Of a stretch of 64,000 nt of DNA, positions 9,611 through 18,424 are shown piece by piece; within the stretch, counting starts at the first letter, position 1; every line of letters starts with the position of its first letter. Source of the stretch: an uncultured Bacilli bacterium (GTDB lineage Bacteria > Bacillota_I > Bacilli_A > RF39 > UBA660); the NCBI GenBank assembly GCA_934167485.1, contig CAKPKL010000006.1, forward strand, positions 54,632-118,631, read 5' to 3'. The notes under the pieces were generated by a model. The model did no database searches. It was not told the DNA's origin and saw nothing but the letters and a program-made list of their open reading frames with translations. A program made the position numbers and the translations under genes.

Positions 9611-10540
9611 TTATAAAAAAATTGTATTTTTTTCTATTTTATAGTCAGTTTTATACTTTAATTCACGAATTAATCTAAATAATGCGTCATCTTTCTTTTT
9701 GGCTTCTATCATAACATCAAAATCCCTTTTTGTAAACTTTATTTTTTCAATAAAACTAATAAAATCATCTACATTAATATAATCATTGTGACTTCTTTTA
9801 TTCTTTTTATCTTTTGGACTTGAAAAATGAATTTTAGGTACACCTTGCCATGTTCCAAATATCCTTTCAATATAATCTTCAATTTTTTCATTATTTCTAT
9901 TAACTTTAAAATGGTGGTAATCAAGTACCATAGGAACTTTTATTTTTTCACATAAACTTAAAACATTTCTTATATTAAAACTTTTATCATCATTTTCTAT
10001 TACAATTAATTTTTGTGTATCAGAATCTAATTTATTAAAATTTTCTATAAATCTATTTATACTTTTTTTCTTTCCATCACTCTTACTTCCAACATGAAGT
10101 ACCAACTTAGATTCTATTCCCATATATTGATACATTTTTTTGTATATTTTGAGTATATTAATTGTAGAGTCTACAACCTCTTTATTTACGCTATTTAAAA
10201 CAGTATAAGCAGAAGGATGCATATCGACTCTTAAATTATTTTCTTTTATTATATTACCAATATTCTTATAATTATCTTTATATTGATTAAAAAAATCATA
10301 TTTAACACTCGGATGATTTACTAAAGGTAATAGCTCTGAAGTCATTCTAAAAAAAGTAACATCATTTCTTATATTATATTTTAGTATATTTTCTAAAGCT
10401 TCAAAATTACTTTTAATAACTGTATCTAATTTTTGATTAGCTCTACTTCCAAGTTTTTTATAATTTGTATATGTAAGTGTATGTGAAGATGTTTCAGTTA
10501 TCGTAACAGGCACACAAGCATATCCCAATCTTATTTTCAT
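9611..10540 (-). CDS. uvsE: UV damage endonuclease UvsE/UvdE
   Basis: UvdE nicks DNA 5' of UV photoproducts and some abasic sites, using a TIM barrel with metal ions. The protein is 309 residues. Family features include the N-terminal KIRLGYACV, FFRMTSELLPL, RVDMHPSAYTVLNS, LVLHVGSKSDGKK, IVIENDDKSF, VLDYHHFK and VMIEAKKKDDAL, which carry the His, Glu and Asp metal ligands in order. The ATG at 10540 is preceded by GGTGATACT, so I prefer it to an ATG 87 bases upstream. It is divergent from the DUF6512 gene. In Bacillus this repair gene is sporulation-linked; no such regulation is visible here. Confidence 0.92.
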   Translation of the reverse strand: MKIRLGYACVPVTITETSSHTLTYTNYKKLGSRANQKLDTVIKSNFEALENILKYNIRNDVTFFRMTSELLPLVNHPSVKYDFFNQYKDNYKNIGNIIKENNLRVDMHPSAYTVLNSVNKEVVDSTINILKIYKKMYQYMGIESKLVLHVGSKSDGKKKSINRFIENFNKLDSDTQKLIVIENDDKSFNIRNVLSLCEKIKVPMVLDYHHFKVNRNNEKIEDYIERIFGTWQGVPKIHFSSPKDKKNKRSHNDYINVDDFISFIEKIKFTKRDFDVMIEAKKKDDALFRLIRELKYKTDYKIEKNTIFL

Positions 10541-10580
10541 AGTATCACCATTTATTATTATAAATAGAAAGGAGTTTTTT

Positions 10581-11117
10581 ATGAATTTAAAAAAAGCAAA
10601 AATTATAAGTGTCATAGGTATATTCATACTGTGTTTTTTATTTCATTCTATATATGAAATTTTACCAAATACTATAAGTGCGATGTTATTTCCTGTAAAT
10701 GAATCAATTTGGGAACATCAAAAACTAATGTTTACGAGTGTTGTAGCATATGGAATAATTGACTACATAATACTTAGTAAATTTAATATAAAATATAATA
10801 ATTTCTTTTTATCACTATTTGTAAGTTCAATAACTATAATACCAATATTCTTAATAATATATTTGCCTTTTTATTATAAAATAGGTCCTAAAATATTTCT
10901 AAATATTGGAGTAATGTTAATAGCTATAATTATATCTCAAATAATTAGTTATTGTATTTTAAGTAAAAAAGCATATGATAAATGTGATATAATTTCTATA
11001 ATATTAATTATTATAAGTTATATTACATTAGCATATCTTACATATAATCCTATTAAATGTGACTTGTTTTTTGATACAAAAGATGAAAAATATGGTATAA
11101 ATAATTATAATATTTAA
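10581..11117 (+). CDS. DUF6512-like membrane protein
   Basis: This is a 178-residue membrane protein with about five helices, near residues 7-24, 50-66, 75-97, 103-125 and 136-155. It has a conserved N-terminal stretch (LFHSIYEILPN followed by FPVNESIWEHQKL) and a soluble end with FFDTKDEKYGI. These features match small membrane proteins of Clostridia grouped as DUF6512, whose function is unknown. AAAGGAG precedes the ATG. It is a single gene, divergent from uvsE. Confidence 0.75.
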   Translation: MNLKKAKIISVIGIFILCFLFHSIYEILPNTISAMLFPVNESIWEHQKLMFTSVVAYGIIDYIILSKFNIKYNNFFLSLFVSSITIIPIFLIIYLPFYYKIGPKIFLNIGVMLIAIIISQIISYCILSKKAYDKCDIISIILIIISYITLAYLTYNPIKCDLFFDTKDEKYGINNYNI

Positions 11118-11124
11118 AAATAAA

Positions 11125-11142
11125 GAGAGTCTTTTGACTCTC
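11125..11142 (+). terminator. Hairpin after the DUF6512 gene, weak terminator
   Basis: GAGAGTC and GACTCTC form a perfect 7-bp stem around TTTT, eight bases past the stop codon. It lacks a proper T run afterwards, so termination would be imperfect. A second palindrome, CACCTTA/TAAGGTG, follows near 11156-11174. I see nothing else between it and the pseudogene at 11288. Confidence 0.4.
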
Positions 11143-11287
11143 CAATCTATATAAACACCTTACCTAAATAAGGTGAGGTGTAGCAGGATTACCTCATATT
11201 TATATTATATTTACTTTCTTTAATAATATTCATATAAATTTGCTTTCATAATAATATATGAATGTTGTTATATTTTGTGAATAAAAA

Positions 11288-11548
11288 TTAGTGTAATAGT
11301 ATTATTCTTATCACTGCATTATTAGGCATTTCTAACGTTTTCCTGATGTCAGGAAAATGTTCTTTATAATTAATAATGCTGTTTTTACAAGCATTAATCG
11401 CCTTTCCTATTACTTTGATAAAATTTTCCCATTTACTATATCCCAATACTGACATTAACTCTCTTGCAAGCTAATATTCTTTACCAAATTCATCTATACG
11501 TTTTATGTTTTCAAATAATTTTGTAGTATATTCTTTTATTTCATTCAT
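11288..11548 (-). pseudogene. Truncated dinD-like gene with an in-frame TAG
   Basis: Translated from the ATG at 11548, the frame gives MNEIKEYTTKLFENIKRIDE..GKEY, a TAG stop, then LARELMSVLGYSKWENFIKV..KAINACKNS and a second stop at 11288. DinD proteins read FEEIKxINxxGxEYWSARxLxxxLGYSxWxxFxxVIxxAxxAC here, so the TAG replaces the conserved Trp. The frame also ends after about 86 codons, whereas DinD is about 270. A good ribosome site (AAGGGAG) survives before the ATG. It lies directly after the comEC fragment and is part of the accessory block. A readable short product is unlikely. Confidence 0.75.
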
Positions 11549-11564
11549 TTTATCAATCTCCCTT

Positions 11565-12134
11565 CTATGGACTACAAGTTTCTATTTTCAATTTATTATT
11601 TTTTATTTTAAACTTAATACTTCCATCTTGATCTGTTCTATATATTTTTGATTGTTCTAGATTATTTAATACTTCTTTATTCGGATGGCCATAGCGATTA
11701 TTCTTCCCAACACTAATAATTGAATATTTTGGATTTATCTCATCTATAAACTCTTTACTACTACTTGTTTTAGATCCATGATGTCCAACCTTTAATACAT
11801 CTATATCAGATAAATTATACTTATCTATTATATCGCGTTCTCTTTCTATTCCAGCATCTCCCATAAATAAAAACTGGTACTTGTTATATTCAAAATACAT
11901 AACACTCGAATTATCATTTTCATTGTCATATACTTTAGTATTTAAAAATTTAAATATATGTTTATCTATATTCAATGTTTTAGTGCAAGAATAATACTTA
12001 ATACTTTTCCTATTTAATATTTTAATAAGTTTATTTTCTAAATTATTATAGTAACCGCAATTAGATATAACATTCTCTATTTTAAAATTATTAACTAAAT
12101 TAATAGAATTTCCCATGTGATCATAATCTCCATG
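11565..12134 (-). pseudogene. 5'-truncated second copy of the comEC 3' end
   Basis: This stretch encodes a partial metallo-beta-lactamase domain, about 70% identical in protein to the end of the complete ComEC at 13610-15655, through to the shared ETCSP terminus. Homology starts exactly at the HGDYDHMG metal-binding motif (12134). Everything upstream, including the membrane domains and the LDAGG region, is missing. An ATG at 12116 could give 183 residues, but the motif before it would be lost and there is no convincing ribosome site. Similarity is highest, about 90% at DNA level by eye, over the last 130 bases and through the stop codon. Confidence 0.8.
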
Positions 12135-12167
12135 TGGTGATTGTCAAACAGTAAGTCGAATAACACT

Positions 12168-12200
12168 AAAGAAAAAGAATTACCATTATGATAATTCTTT
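12168..12200 (-). terminator. Terminator of the DUF488 gene
   Basis: AAAGAATTA and TAATTCTTT form a perfect 9-bp stem on the minus strand, followed by TTTTCTTT. It overlaps the stop codon of the DUF488 gene and separates it from the comEC fragment. Confidence 0.7.
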
Positions 12201-12675
12201 AATCCTTTTTAATTAATTTTTTTATTCTTGGTTTGAGATCATAAATTTCTTCTTGGGTAATCTCACCAGATTCATTAATTGATAATTCAGGAATTACAAT
12301 ACCCGTTTCAAGTTCAATCCAATCTGCTAATAATCTTCTATGGCAAAAGTGTTCTTTATTTATTTCTAATCCAGGCAGTTCATGACAAAGCAATATTATT
12401 TTCTCTCCAAATTTTTGTTTTAAAGTATCCATTAATTCATATGGATTTAAGTCTTTCAGCCTTAAATCATAAAATTCTTTTATATACCAATCAATTAATT
12501 CATCTTCTGATAAATTATCGGGATTTTGATCATAATATTGCCATAAATATAATTTTGGAGACATTTTCTTATATGCATTACCATAAAAACCCCAGGCATT
12601 CCCACCATCACCAGTAATTGATACTAAATTGCCGGCTTTAGCGTTTGCATAACAACTTGTTCCTTTAATAATCAT
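12199..12675 (-). CDS. DUF488 family protein
   Basis: The protein is 158 residues. The N-terminus (IKGTSCYANAKAG) and the later LLCHELPGLEINKEHFCHRR followed by LLADWIELE match the DUF488 family, whose hallmark is a Cys-His-Arg (CHR) motif near the C-terminus. Here it is FCHRRLLADW at about residues 110-120. Function is unknown; members often lie in mobile or defence-associated regions. The ATG at 12675 has AGGTGG upstream; the frame opens three codons earlier at a GTG. It probably shares a transcript with the DUF1016 gene, 31 bases upstream, and ends at its own terminator. Confidence 0.75.
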   Translation of the reverse strand: MIIKGTSCYANAKAGNLVSITGDGGNAWGFYGNAYKKMSPKLYLWQYYDQNPDNLSEDELIDWYIKEFYDLRLKDLNPYELMDTLKQKFGEKIILLCHELPGLEINKEHFCHRRLLADWIELETGIVIPELSINESGEITQEEIYDLKPRIKKLIKKD

Positions 12676-12706
12676 CAAAACCACCTACAAACTAATTAAT
12701 ATTATA

Positions 12707-13597
12707 TCACACTAATTCATATTCTCTAACAGCAATTCTATCATCTGAGCAGTATTCGATTACAAATTCATTTTCTCTCTTACATATTAATATTCCAATA
12801 GTAGAATTATTACTTATTTCTTTTACATTTTTATCTATATAATTCATATATTTTTGAACTTGCGCAATATATTCTACCTTAAACTCTGTTACTTTTAATT
12901 CAACTACTACATAACAATTGTATTTTATATTGAAAAGCAATAAATCAATATAGTGATTTCTGTCACCTATTTTAATTTTATATTCGCTACCAATAAAACT
13001 AAATGAATTCCCAAGGTCTTTCATAAATGATTCAATATCTTCTAATATTAGATGATGAAGTGCCTTTTCAGTTATTATTTCTATATTATTTTTATTCCTA
13101 ATTAAAATAGGATTTGGCACTAAATCTTTTACATTAATTTTTTTACTATTCATAAGTTTGTTCTTTGTTTCAATTGGTAACCTTTCATATTCACTATTCT
13201 TAATTATTTCTTCTAATTGTCTTTTTGAAAGATTCCTTTTTTCTATTTGTTCAGCATAATAATTTATCTCATTATTATCAGTTAAACTAAACAATTGTCT
13301 TATGTGACTAATTGATAATTTGGTCCCCAGTGGGGACCATTTTTGTTTCTCAAAGAATTGATACAATTGTCTCATTCTTCTTAAAGTTCTCGGATTGTAT
13401 TTCTTATCAACTTCAACTGTTAACTTATTAGAATAATTACCAATTATATTATCACCATACTTACTTCCCGCTTCTAATAGTAATTTGCCTACCTCATAAT
13501 GTGTTAAAAGAGTATGTCTTTCTTTTGAATAATCTTTTATTTTCGAATATACTTCATCGTCAATTAATTTGTTTTTAATCTCATTATAATAATTCAT
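12707..13597 (-). CDS. DUF1016 (YhcG-type) PD-(D/E)XK nuclease-domain protein
   Basis: The protein is 296 residues. The N-terminal half is the DUF1016 N domain (YEVGKLLLEAGSKYGDNIIG, then NPRTLRRMRQLYQFF). The C-terminal half is the YhcG PD-(D/E)XK nuclease fold, with IDLLLFN and VVELKV supplying Asp and Glu-X-Lys of the active site, followed by the family's IGILICKRENEFVIEY. YhcG-type proteins lie in restriction, retron and other defence loci, but specific roles are mostly undetermined. It starts 12 bases after the comEC stop with AAAGGAG in that gap, so it is inserted immediately behind comEC. Confidence 0.88.
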   Translation of the reverse strand: MNYYNEIKNKLIDDEVYSKIKDYSKERHTLLTHYEVGKLLLEAGSKYGDNIIGNYSNKLTVEVDKKYNPRTLRRMRQLYQFFEKQKWSPLGTKLSISHIRQLFSLTDNNEINYYAEQIEKRNLSKRQLEEIIKNSEYERLPIETKNKLMNSKKINVKDLVPNPILIRNKNNIEIITEKALHHLILEDIESFMKDLGNSFSFIGSEYKIKIGDRNHYIDLLLFNIKYNCYVVVELKVTEFKVEYIAQVQKYMNYIDKNVKEISNNSTIGILICKRENEFVIEYCSDDRIAVREYELV

Positions 13598-13609
13598 ATT
13601 TGCTCCTTT

Positions 13610-15655
13610 CTATGGACTACAAGTTTCTATTTTTAATTTATTATTTTTGATTTTAAATATTATACTTCCATCTTGATCTGTTCTATATATTTTTGAATCT
13701 TCTAAATTATCTAATACTTCTTTATTCGGATGACCATAACGATTGTTCTTCCCAACACTAATTATAGAATAATTAGGTTTTATTTCATTAATTAATTCTT
13801 TACTACTACTTGTCTTACTACCATGATGTCCTACTTTTAAAACATCAATATCTGGTAAGTTATACTTATTTAATATTTCTTTTTCAGTAGTACTCGAAGC
13901 ATCTCCCATAAACATAAATTTATAACCATTAAGTTCTGTATAAATAACATTACTATTATCATTTTCATTGTCATATTCTTTTGTTTGTAAGAAATGTAAT
14001 TTATTCTTATCTACATTTAATTCTTTGATGCATGAATAATACTTTATTTTCTTTTTATCTAAAACTTTAATCAGTTCTTTTTCTAAGTCGTTATATGATC
14101 CACAATTAAAGATTACTTTCTCTACTTTAAAGTTATTTACTAAATTAATAGCTTCCCCCATATGATCGTAATCACCATGAGTTATAATTAAATAATCTAA
14201 CTTTTGTATTCCTTCACTTTTTAAATAACTAATTATATTTTTAGAACCATCGTAATTTATATTTCCACCTGCATCTATTAATATATTACTTTTATTATGT
14301 GGAAGATGGATAAATATGCTATCACCTTGTCCAACATCCATAATTGTCGTAAAAAAGGTATTTGTTATATAATTAATATTTGTATGAATAAATAAAAATA
14401 AAACTAATAAAAATATATATTTATACTGTTTTCTTACTATTTTAAATAATATAAGTGTTATCAAAAGATAGTATAAAAGTATAATTAATATATTAGTATG
14501 TTTTAATATCATTTCTATTTTAAAATAGCTTACAAATAAAGATAATCCTTCTAACATATTAATTAGTATTTCATATATTATATCTATTTTAGGTATTATA
14601 AGAGTTAATAATGAAAATGGGAATACTATAAATGAAATAATTGGTACAAATATTAAATTATTTATTATAGTTAATAAATTTATACTAAAAAAATTATTTA
14701 TAAGTATTGGTATACTAGATAAAAAAGCTATAAAGGATGTTACAATTGTTTTAGTTATATAATTTTTATTTCTATTTATTATTTTTCTAAATATAATTAA
14801 ATAAAGTGATATTATATAACTAAATTTAAAACCTATATTATATATGTTATATGGATTAAATAATAATACTAAAAATAGTATTATTAAAAATATTCTTAAG
14901 GTACTTAAATTTAAACTTAATAATTTATTGAGTGTTAAAAATATAAATAAAGTTGTAGCTCTTATCACAGATGGTGTAAAACTAGTAAGAAACATATAAA
15001 ATATTAAAAAAATAATAACTAAAATGTAATTTATATTACTTTTTTTTATTTTATTTAAAATATATAAAATTAAAGTAGATAAAAGAGTTATATGCATACC
15101 AGATACAGAAAATAGATGACTTATACCATTTGTTCTATATGATTCTAAAACATTTTCATCTATTTCTTTTGAATCACCCATAATAAAAGTATTTAAATAT
15201 CTAAAACCTTTTTTCTTATTTATTTGTTTACTTAAATTATTTTTAATACTATAAAATATATTATTATTTTTAGATATTAATTTAATACTAGAAGCATTCA
15301 TAATAAAATATGTGTTTTTACTTAACATATATTTTTTATAATTAAATAAATTAAAGTTTGTATTATTTTCTATATTTTTTAATGTTCCAACTACTTTTAC
15401 TTTATCACCTAATCCTAAATTAGTTTTATTATAATAATATACTATAATATTTTCTTTAGCTTTAATATTTATAATAGTTTTATCTTCTTTTATATTTATA
15501 TTGGTAACTATACCTATTATATTTTTTTCATGTTTACTATATTTACTTTGTATATTGCATGTTTTATAAGCTATATTTAATATTACAATTAAAAAAAGAA
15601 GAATTAAAAATGTATTAGACTTTAATATAATCTTTAATTTTTGAATAAAGTGCAT
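13610..15655 (-). CDS. comEC: DNA internalization channel protein ComEC/Rec2
   Basis: ComEC forms the membrane pore through which single-stranded DNA enters competent cells. The protein is 681 residues. It has an N-terminal helix (13-32), a DUF4131-like external domain, and the Competence domain with multiple helices (about 150-410), starting near GISHLFSVSGMHITLLS. A C-terminal metallo-beta-lactamase domain from about 425 has MDVGQGDSIFI, LIDAGG, THGDYDHMGE and VGHHGSKTSS. The frame overlaps comEA by 41 bases, with GGGG close to the ATG, so the exact start is uncertain. The accessory genes follow immediately. Confidence 0.92.
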   Translation of the reverse strand: MHFIQKLKIILKSNTFLILLFLIVILNIAYKTCNIQSKYSKHEKNIIGIVTNINIKEDKTIINIKAKENIIVYYYNKTNLGLGDKVKVVGTLKNIENNTNFNLFNYKKYMLSKNTYFIMNASSIKLISKNNNIFYSIKNNLSKQINKKKGFRYLNTFIMGDSKEIDENVLESYRTNGISHLFSVSGMHITLLSTLILYILNKIKKSNINYILVIIFLIFYMFLTSFTPSVIRATTLFIFLTLNKLLSLNLSTLRIFLIILFLVLLFNPYNIYNIGFKFSYIISLYLIIFRKIINRNKNYITKTIVTSFIAFLSSIPILINNFFSINLLTIINNLIFVPIISFIVFPFSLLTLIIPKIDIIYEILINMLEGLSLFVSYFKIEMILKHTNILIILLYYLLITLILFKIVRKQYKYIFLLVLFLFIHTNINYITNTFFTTIMDVGQGDSIFIHLPHNKSNILIDAGGNINYDGSKNIISYLKSEGIQKLDYLIITHGDYDHMGEAINLVNNFKVEKVIFNCGSYNDLEKELIKVLDKKKIKYYSCIKELNVDKNKLHFLQTKEYDNENDNSNVIYTELNGYKFMFMGDASSTTEKEILNKYNLPDIDVLKVGHHGSKTSSSKELINEIKPNYSIISVGKNNRYGHPNKEVLDNLEDSKIYRTDQDGSIIFKIKNNKLKIETCSP

Positions 15656-16328
15656 CCCCTATTCCAGATACATTTTTAATGTCTTCTATAGTTTTAAATT
15701 CTCCATTTTCTTCTCTATATTTTATTATAGCTTTAGCTTTCGATTCTCCTAAACCTGATATTGTCATAAGTTCTTCTACTGTTCCAGTATTTATTGAAAT
15801 TAAATTTTTATCTTTAGTTTGTTCTTTTTTAACTGCCTCTACTCCATTTGTATTTACTTTATCTGATTCATTTATACAAGCACTATTTATATTATCAGGA
15901 CAATCGCATTTATATTTAATATATATTACATTTTTATCAGTTTCCCTAAATTTAGAAACATCATCATTTGAATATATAATTATAATCATCTCATCTTCTA
16001 ACTTTTTACTTAAATTGATATATTCAGTATTAGCGCCCTCTTTAAGTCCTCCTGCTTTATGTATTAGATCAATAACTCTAGAACTAGAATCCATTTCATA
16101 TACTCCAGGCTTATTTATTAAACCTTTTATATCTACCCTTATTTTTGTTTCTTCTTTTGTTTCTTTTTTTACTTCTTCTTTATTTTCTAAAGATACTTCT
16201 TGTTTTTCTATTTGTGATTCATTATTTTTATTTAATTTTATTGCGAGTATTATAAGAATTATAATAACTAAAAACACAATTATTAATGTATACTTATACT
16301 TTTCTATATAGTATTTTACTTTTTCCAT
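15615..16328 (-). CDS. comEA: Competence DNA receptor ComEA
   Basis: ComEA is a membrane-anchored DNA-binding receptor for transformation that hands DNA to ComEC. The protein is 237 residues, slightly longer than typical. It has one membrane helix (about 12-30), an acidic linker, an SLBB domain (IKGLINKPGVYEMDSSSRV through KAGGLKEGANTEYINLS), and a spacer with two cysteines (CDCPDNINSAC). The C-terminus has a pair of helix-hairpin-helix motifs, ELMTISGLGESKAKAIIKYR and IKNVSGIGDALYSKIKDYI, that grip duplex DNA. AGAAAGGAATAT precedes the ATG. It leads a two-gene competence operon with comEC. Confidence 0.92.
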   Translation of the reverse strand: MEKVKYYIEKYKYTLIIVFLVIIILIILAIKLNKNNESQIEKQEVSLENKEEVKKETKEETKIRVDIKGLINKPGVYEMDSSSRVIDLIHKAGGLKEGANTEYINLSKKLEDEMIIIIYSNDDVSKFRETDKNVIYIKYKCDCPDNINSACINESDKVNTNGVEAVKKEQTKDKNLISINTGTVEELMTISGLGESKAKAIIKYREENGEFKTIEDIKNVSGIGDALYSKIKDYIKV

Positions 16329-16393
16329 ATATTCCTTTCTAGTGATTTTCCTATAAATATTATATTAAAAAATGAATGAATTTCCTTTTTTTC

Positions 16394-16422
16394 TTGTAAT
16401 CTTTTTTTATTTTTTGTATAAT
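16394..16422 (+). promoter_or_regulatory. Sigma-A promoter for glmS
   Basis: TTGTAA (16394-16399) and TATAAT (16417-16422) are separated by exactly 17 bases, about 45 bases before the ribozyme cleavage site. It is divergent from comEA. Confidence 0.75.
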
Positions 16423-16465
16423 TATATTAAAGATACTAAAGGTAATTGAGGAATACTTGTATTTA

Positions 16466-16612
16466 GCGCCAGACCCACAGGGTTAACGAGGATAACAATT
16501 ATCGAATATTCGGCGGATGTTGTTACGGAATGTGTATTCGTAAGATATATTACAAAAATTAAAATCAAAATTATAACAAAGAATATATCACACACTTGTT
16601 TTTGTTGTGGAA
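16466..16612 (+). ncRNA. glmS ribozyme (glucosamine-6-phosphate riboswitch)
   Basis: The leader contains the glmS ribozyme signature in order: AGCGCCAGACC at the cleavage site, GGTTAACGAGGATAACAATT, ATCGAA, TTCGGCGGATGTTG, and a distal hairpin before the glmS ribosome site. In known members, glucosamine-6-phosphate acts as cofactor for self-cleavage, leading to mRNA decay. Cleavage would fall between A16465 and G16466. The placement 15 bases before the ATG of glmS supports the call fully. The exact 3' border is my estimate. Confidence 0.93.
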
Positions 16613-16626
16613 AGAAGGAATTATAA

Positions 16627-18387
16627 ATGTGTGGTATTACCGGATATATAGGTAAAAATAATAAAGCAATTAAAGTTGTTATGGATGGATTAGAAGCTCT
16701 TGAATATAGAGGTTATGATTCAGCTGGAATTGCTTATATAAAAAATGATAAATTAAATATTATAAAAGAACAAGGGAAAATAATTAATCTAAAATCAAAA
16801 TTAAATTTAAATGAAAAGTCTGATTTAGCAATTGGACATACTAGATGGGCAACTCATGGAAGTCCAAATAAAACAAATGCTCATCCTCATAAACAAGGAA
16901 AATTTACTATTGTACATAATGGTATTATTGAAAATTATATTGAATTAAAACAAGAATTAATAAATAATGGATATAAATTTAAAAGTTCTACTGATACAGA
17001 AGTAGCTACAGCTTTTCTTGATTACTTATATAAGCAAGAAAAAGATATATTAAAAACGCTTGCTAAAGCTACTCAAATATTTAGAGGATCATACGCTTTA
17101 GGAATTATTTGTAGTGATGACTTAAATACTTTGTATGCGCTTAGAAAAACAAGTCCATTAATTATAGCTAAAGGAAACTCTGAAAATTATATAGCATCCG
17201 ATGTTCCTACTATATTAAAATATACAAATAAATATATTTTATTAGATGATTTAGAGGTTGCTAAAATAACTAGTGATAGTATAACTATCTATAATAATAA
17301 ATTAAAAGAAGTTAAAAAAGAGATTTTTGAATTTGAAGGTTCATATGAATCAAGTATGAAAAATGGATATGATCATTTTATGCTAAAAGAAATACATGAA
17401 GAACCTCTTGTATTCACAAATACTATGAATGCTTATTTTGATGATGAATTTAAAAATATACCAGATTTATCTAAGTATAATAATATTCATATTGTAGCAT
17501 GTGGTTCAGCATATCATGCAGGATTTGTTGGAGCTTATTTGATAGAAAAGTATGCTAGTATTCCTGTTTATGTTGAGGTAGCTAGTGAATATAGATATAA
17601 GAAAAATTTTTATGATAAAAAAACTCTAGTTATATTTGTTTCACAATCAGGTGAAACTGCTGATACCCTAGCCTGTCTTAGAAAAGTTAAGGAGGATGGT
17701 ATCGATACATTAAGTATTGTAAATGTTGTAGGTTCTAGTATTGCTAGAGAATCAAAATATGTAATGTATACTAAAGCTGGTTGTGAAATTGCTGTAGCAA
17801 CTACTAAAGCTTATTTAGCTCAAGTAACTGTATTTGTAATTCTTACAATGTATTTAACAAATAACAAACATATAAGAGATATTGATATTATACCTAAATT
17901 AATTGATAAATTAATAAATATTGATTATAAAAGTATAGCTAAAAGCATTTATAAGAATAAAAATATATTCTTTATAGGAAGAGGAATTGATTACTCGATT
18001 TGTATGGAAGGTTCATTAAAACTTAAAGAAATATCATATATAAATAGTGTTGCTTATCAAGCTGGAGAATTAAAACATGGAACTATTTCACTTATAGAAA
18101 AAAATACACCTGTAATTGCTATATCTACAGATGAAAATTTAATAGAAAAAACTATTAGTAATATTAAAGAAGTGAAAGCAAGGGGTGCTAAAGTTATATT
18201 TGTTACATCTAGTAATATTCAAAGTGATTTTTATGACTTTGATATTAGAATACCTAAAGTAAATGAATTGTTTGAATCAATTCTTACTGTAGTACCATTG
18301 CAATTACTAGCTTATGAAGTAGCAAAATTAAATAAATGTGATATTGATAAACCAAGAAATTTAGCTAAATCAGTTACTGTAGAATAA
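16627..18387 (+). CDS. glmS: Glutamine-fructose-6-phosphate aminotransferase
   Basis: GlmS makes glucosamine-6-phosphate from fructose-6-phosphate and glutamine, the first step to UDP-GlcNAc for cell walls. The protein is 586 residues. The N-terminal class II glutaminase domain begins MCGITGYIG, with Cys2 as nucleophile, and has GHTRWATHG and HNGIIENY. Two SIS domains bind the sugar phosphate (VACGSAYHAG, SQSGETADT, TKAYLAQ). The end, KPRNLAKSVTVE, is universal in GlmS. GAAAGAAGGAATT precedes the ATG, and the ribozyme lies upstream, giving feedback control. It is the main plus-strand gene of this part of the window. Confidence 0.97.
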   Translation: MCGITGYIGKNNKAIKVVMDGLEALEYRGYDSAGIAYIKNDKLNIIKEQGKIINLKSKLNLNEKSDLAIGHTRWATHGSPNKTNAHPHKQGKFTIVHNGIIENYIELKQELINNGYKFKSSTDTEVATAFLDYLYKQEKDILKTLAKATQIFRGSYALGIICSDDLNTLYALRKTSPLIIAKGNSENYIASDVPTILKYTNKYILLDDLEVAKITSDSITIYNNKLKEVKKEIFEFEGSYESSMKNGYDHFMLKEIHEEPLVFTNTMNAYFDDEFKNIPDLSKYNNIHIVACGSAYHAGFVGAYLIEKYASIPVYVEVASEYRYKKNFYDKKTLVIFVSQSGETADTLACLRKVKEDGIDTLSIVNVVGSSIARESKYVMYTKAGCEIAVATTKAYLAQVTVFVILTMYLTNNKHIRDIDIIPKLIDKLINIDYKSIAKSIYKNKNIFFIGRGIDYSICMEGSLKLKEISYINSVAYQAGELKHGTISLIEKNTPVIAISTDENLIEKTISNIKEVKARGAKVIFVTSSNIQSDFYDFDIRIPKVNELFESILTVVPLQLLAYEVAKLNKCDIDKPRNLAKSVTVE

Positions 18388-18391
18388 AAAG

Positions 18392-18424
18392 CAAAAAAAG
18401 ATTGAATTATCAATCCTTTTTTTT
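18392..18424. terminator. Bidirectional terminator between glmS and trmR
   Basis: AAAAAAAGATTGA and TCAATCCTTTTTTTT form an A/T-flanked stem around ATTA with one mismatch or wobble, so both convergent genes can end here. Confidence 0.75.

Noticed and set aside
11565..12116. Complete short metallo-hydrolase gene
   Set aside because: The frame is the end of a ComEC-like gene cut at the HGDYDH motif. Without that motif the fold cannot bind its metals, and no ribosome site supports the ATG.
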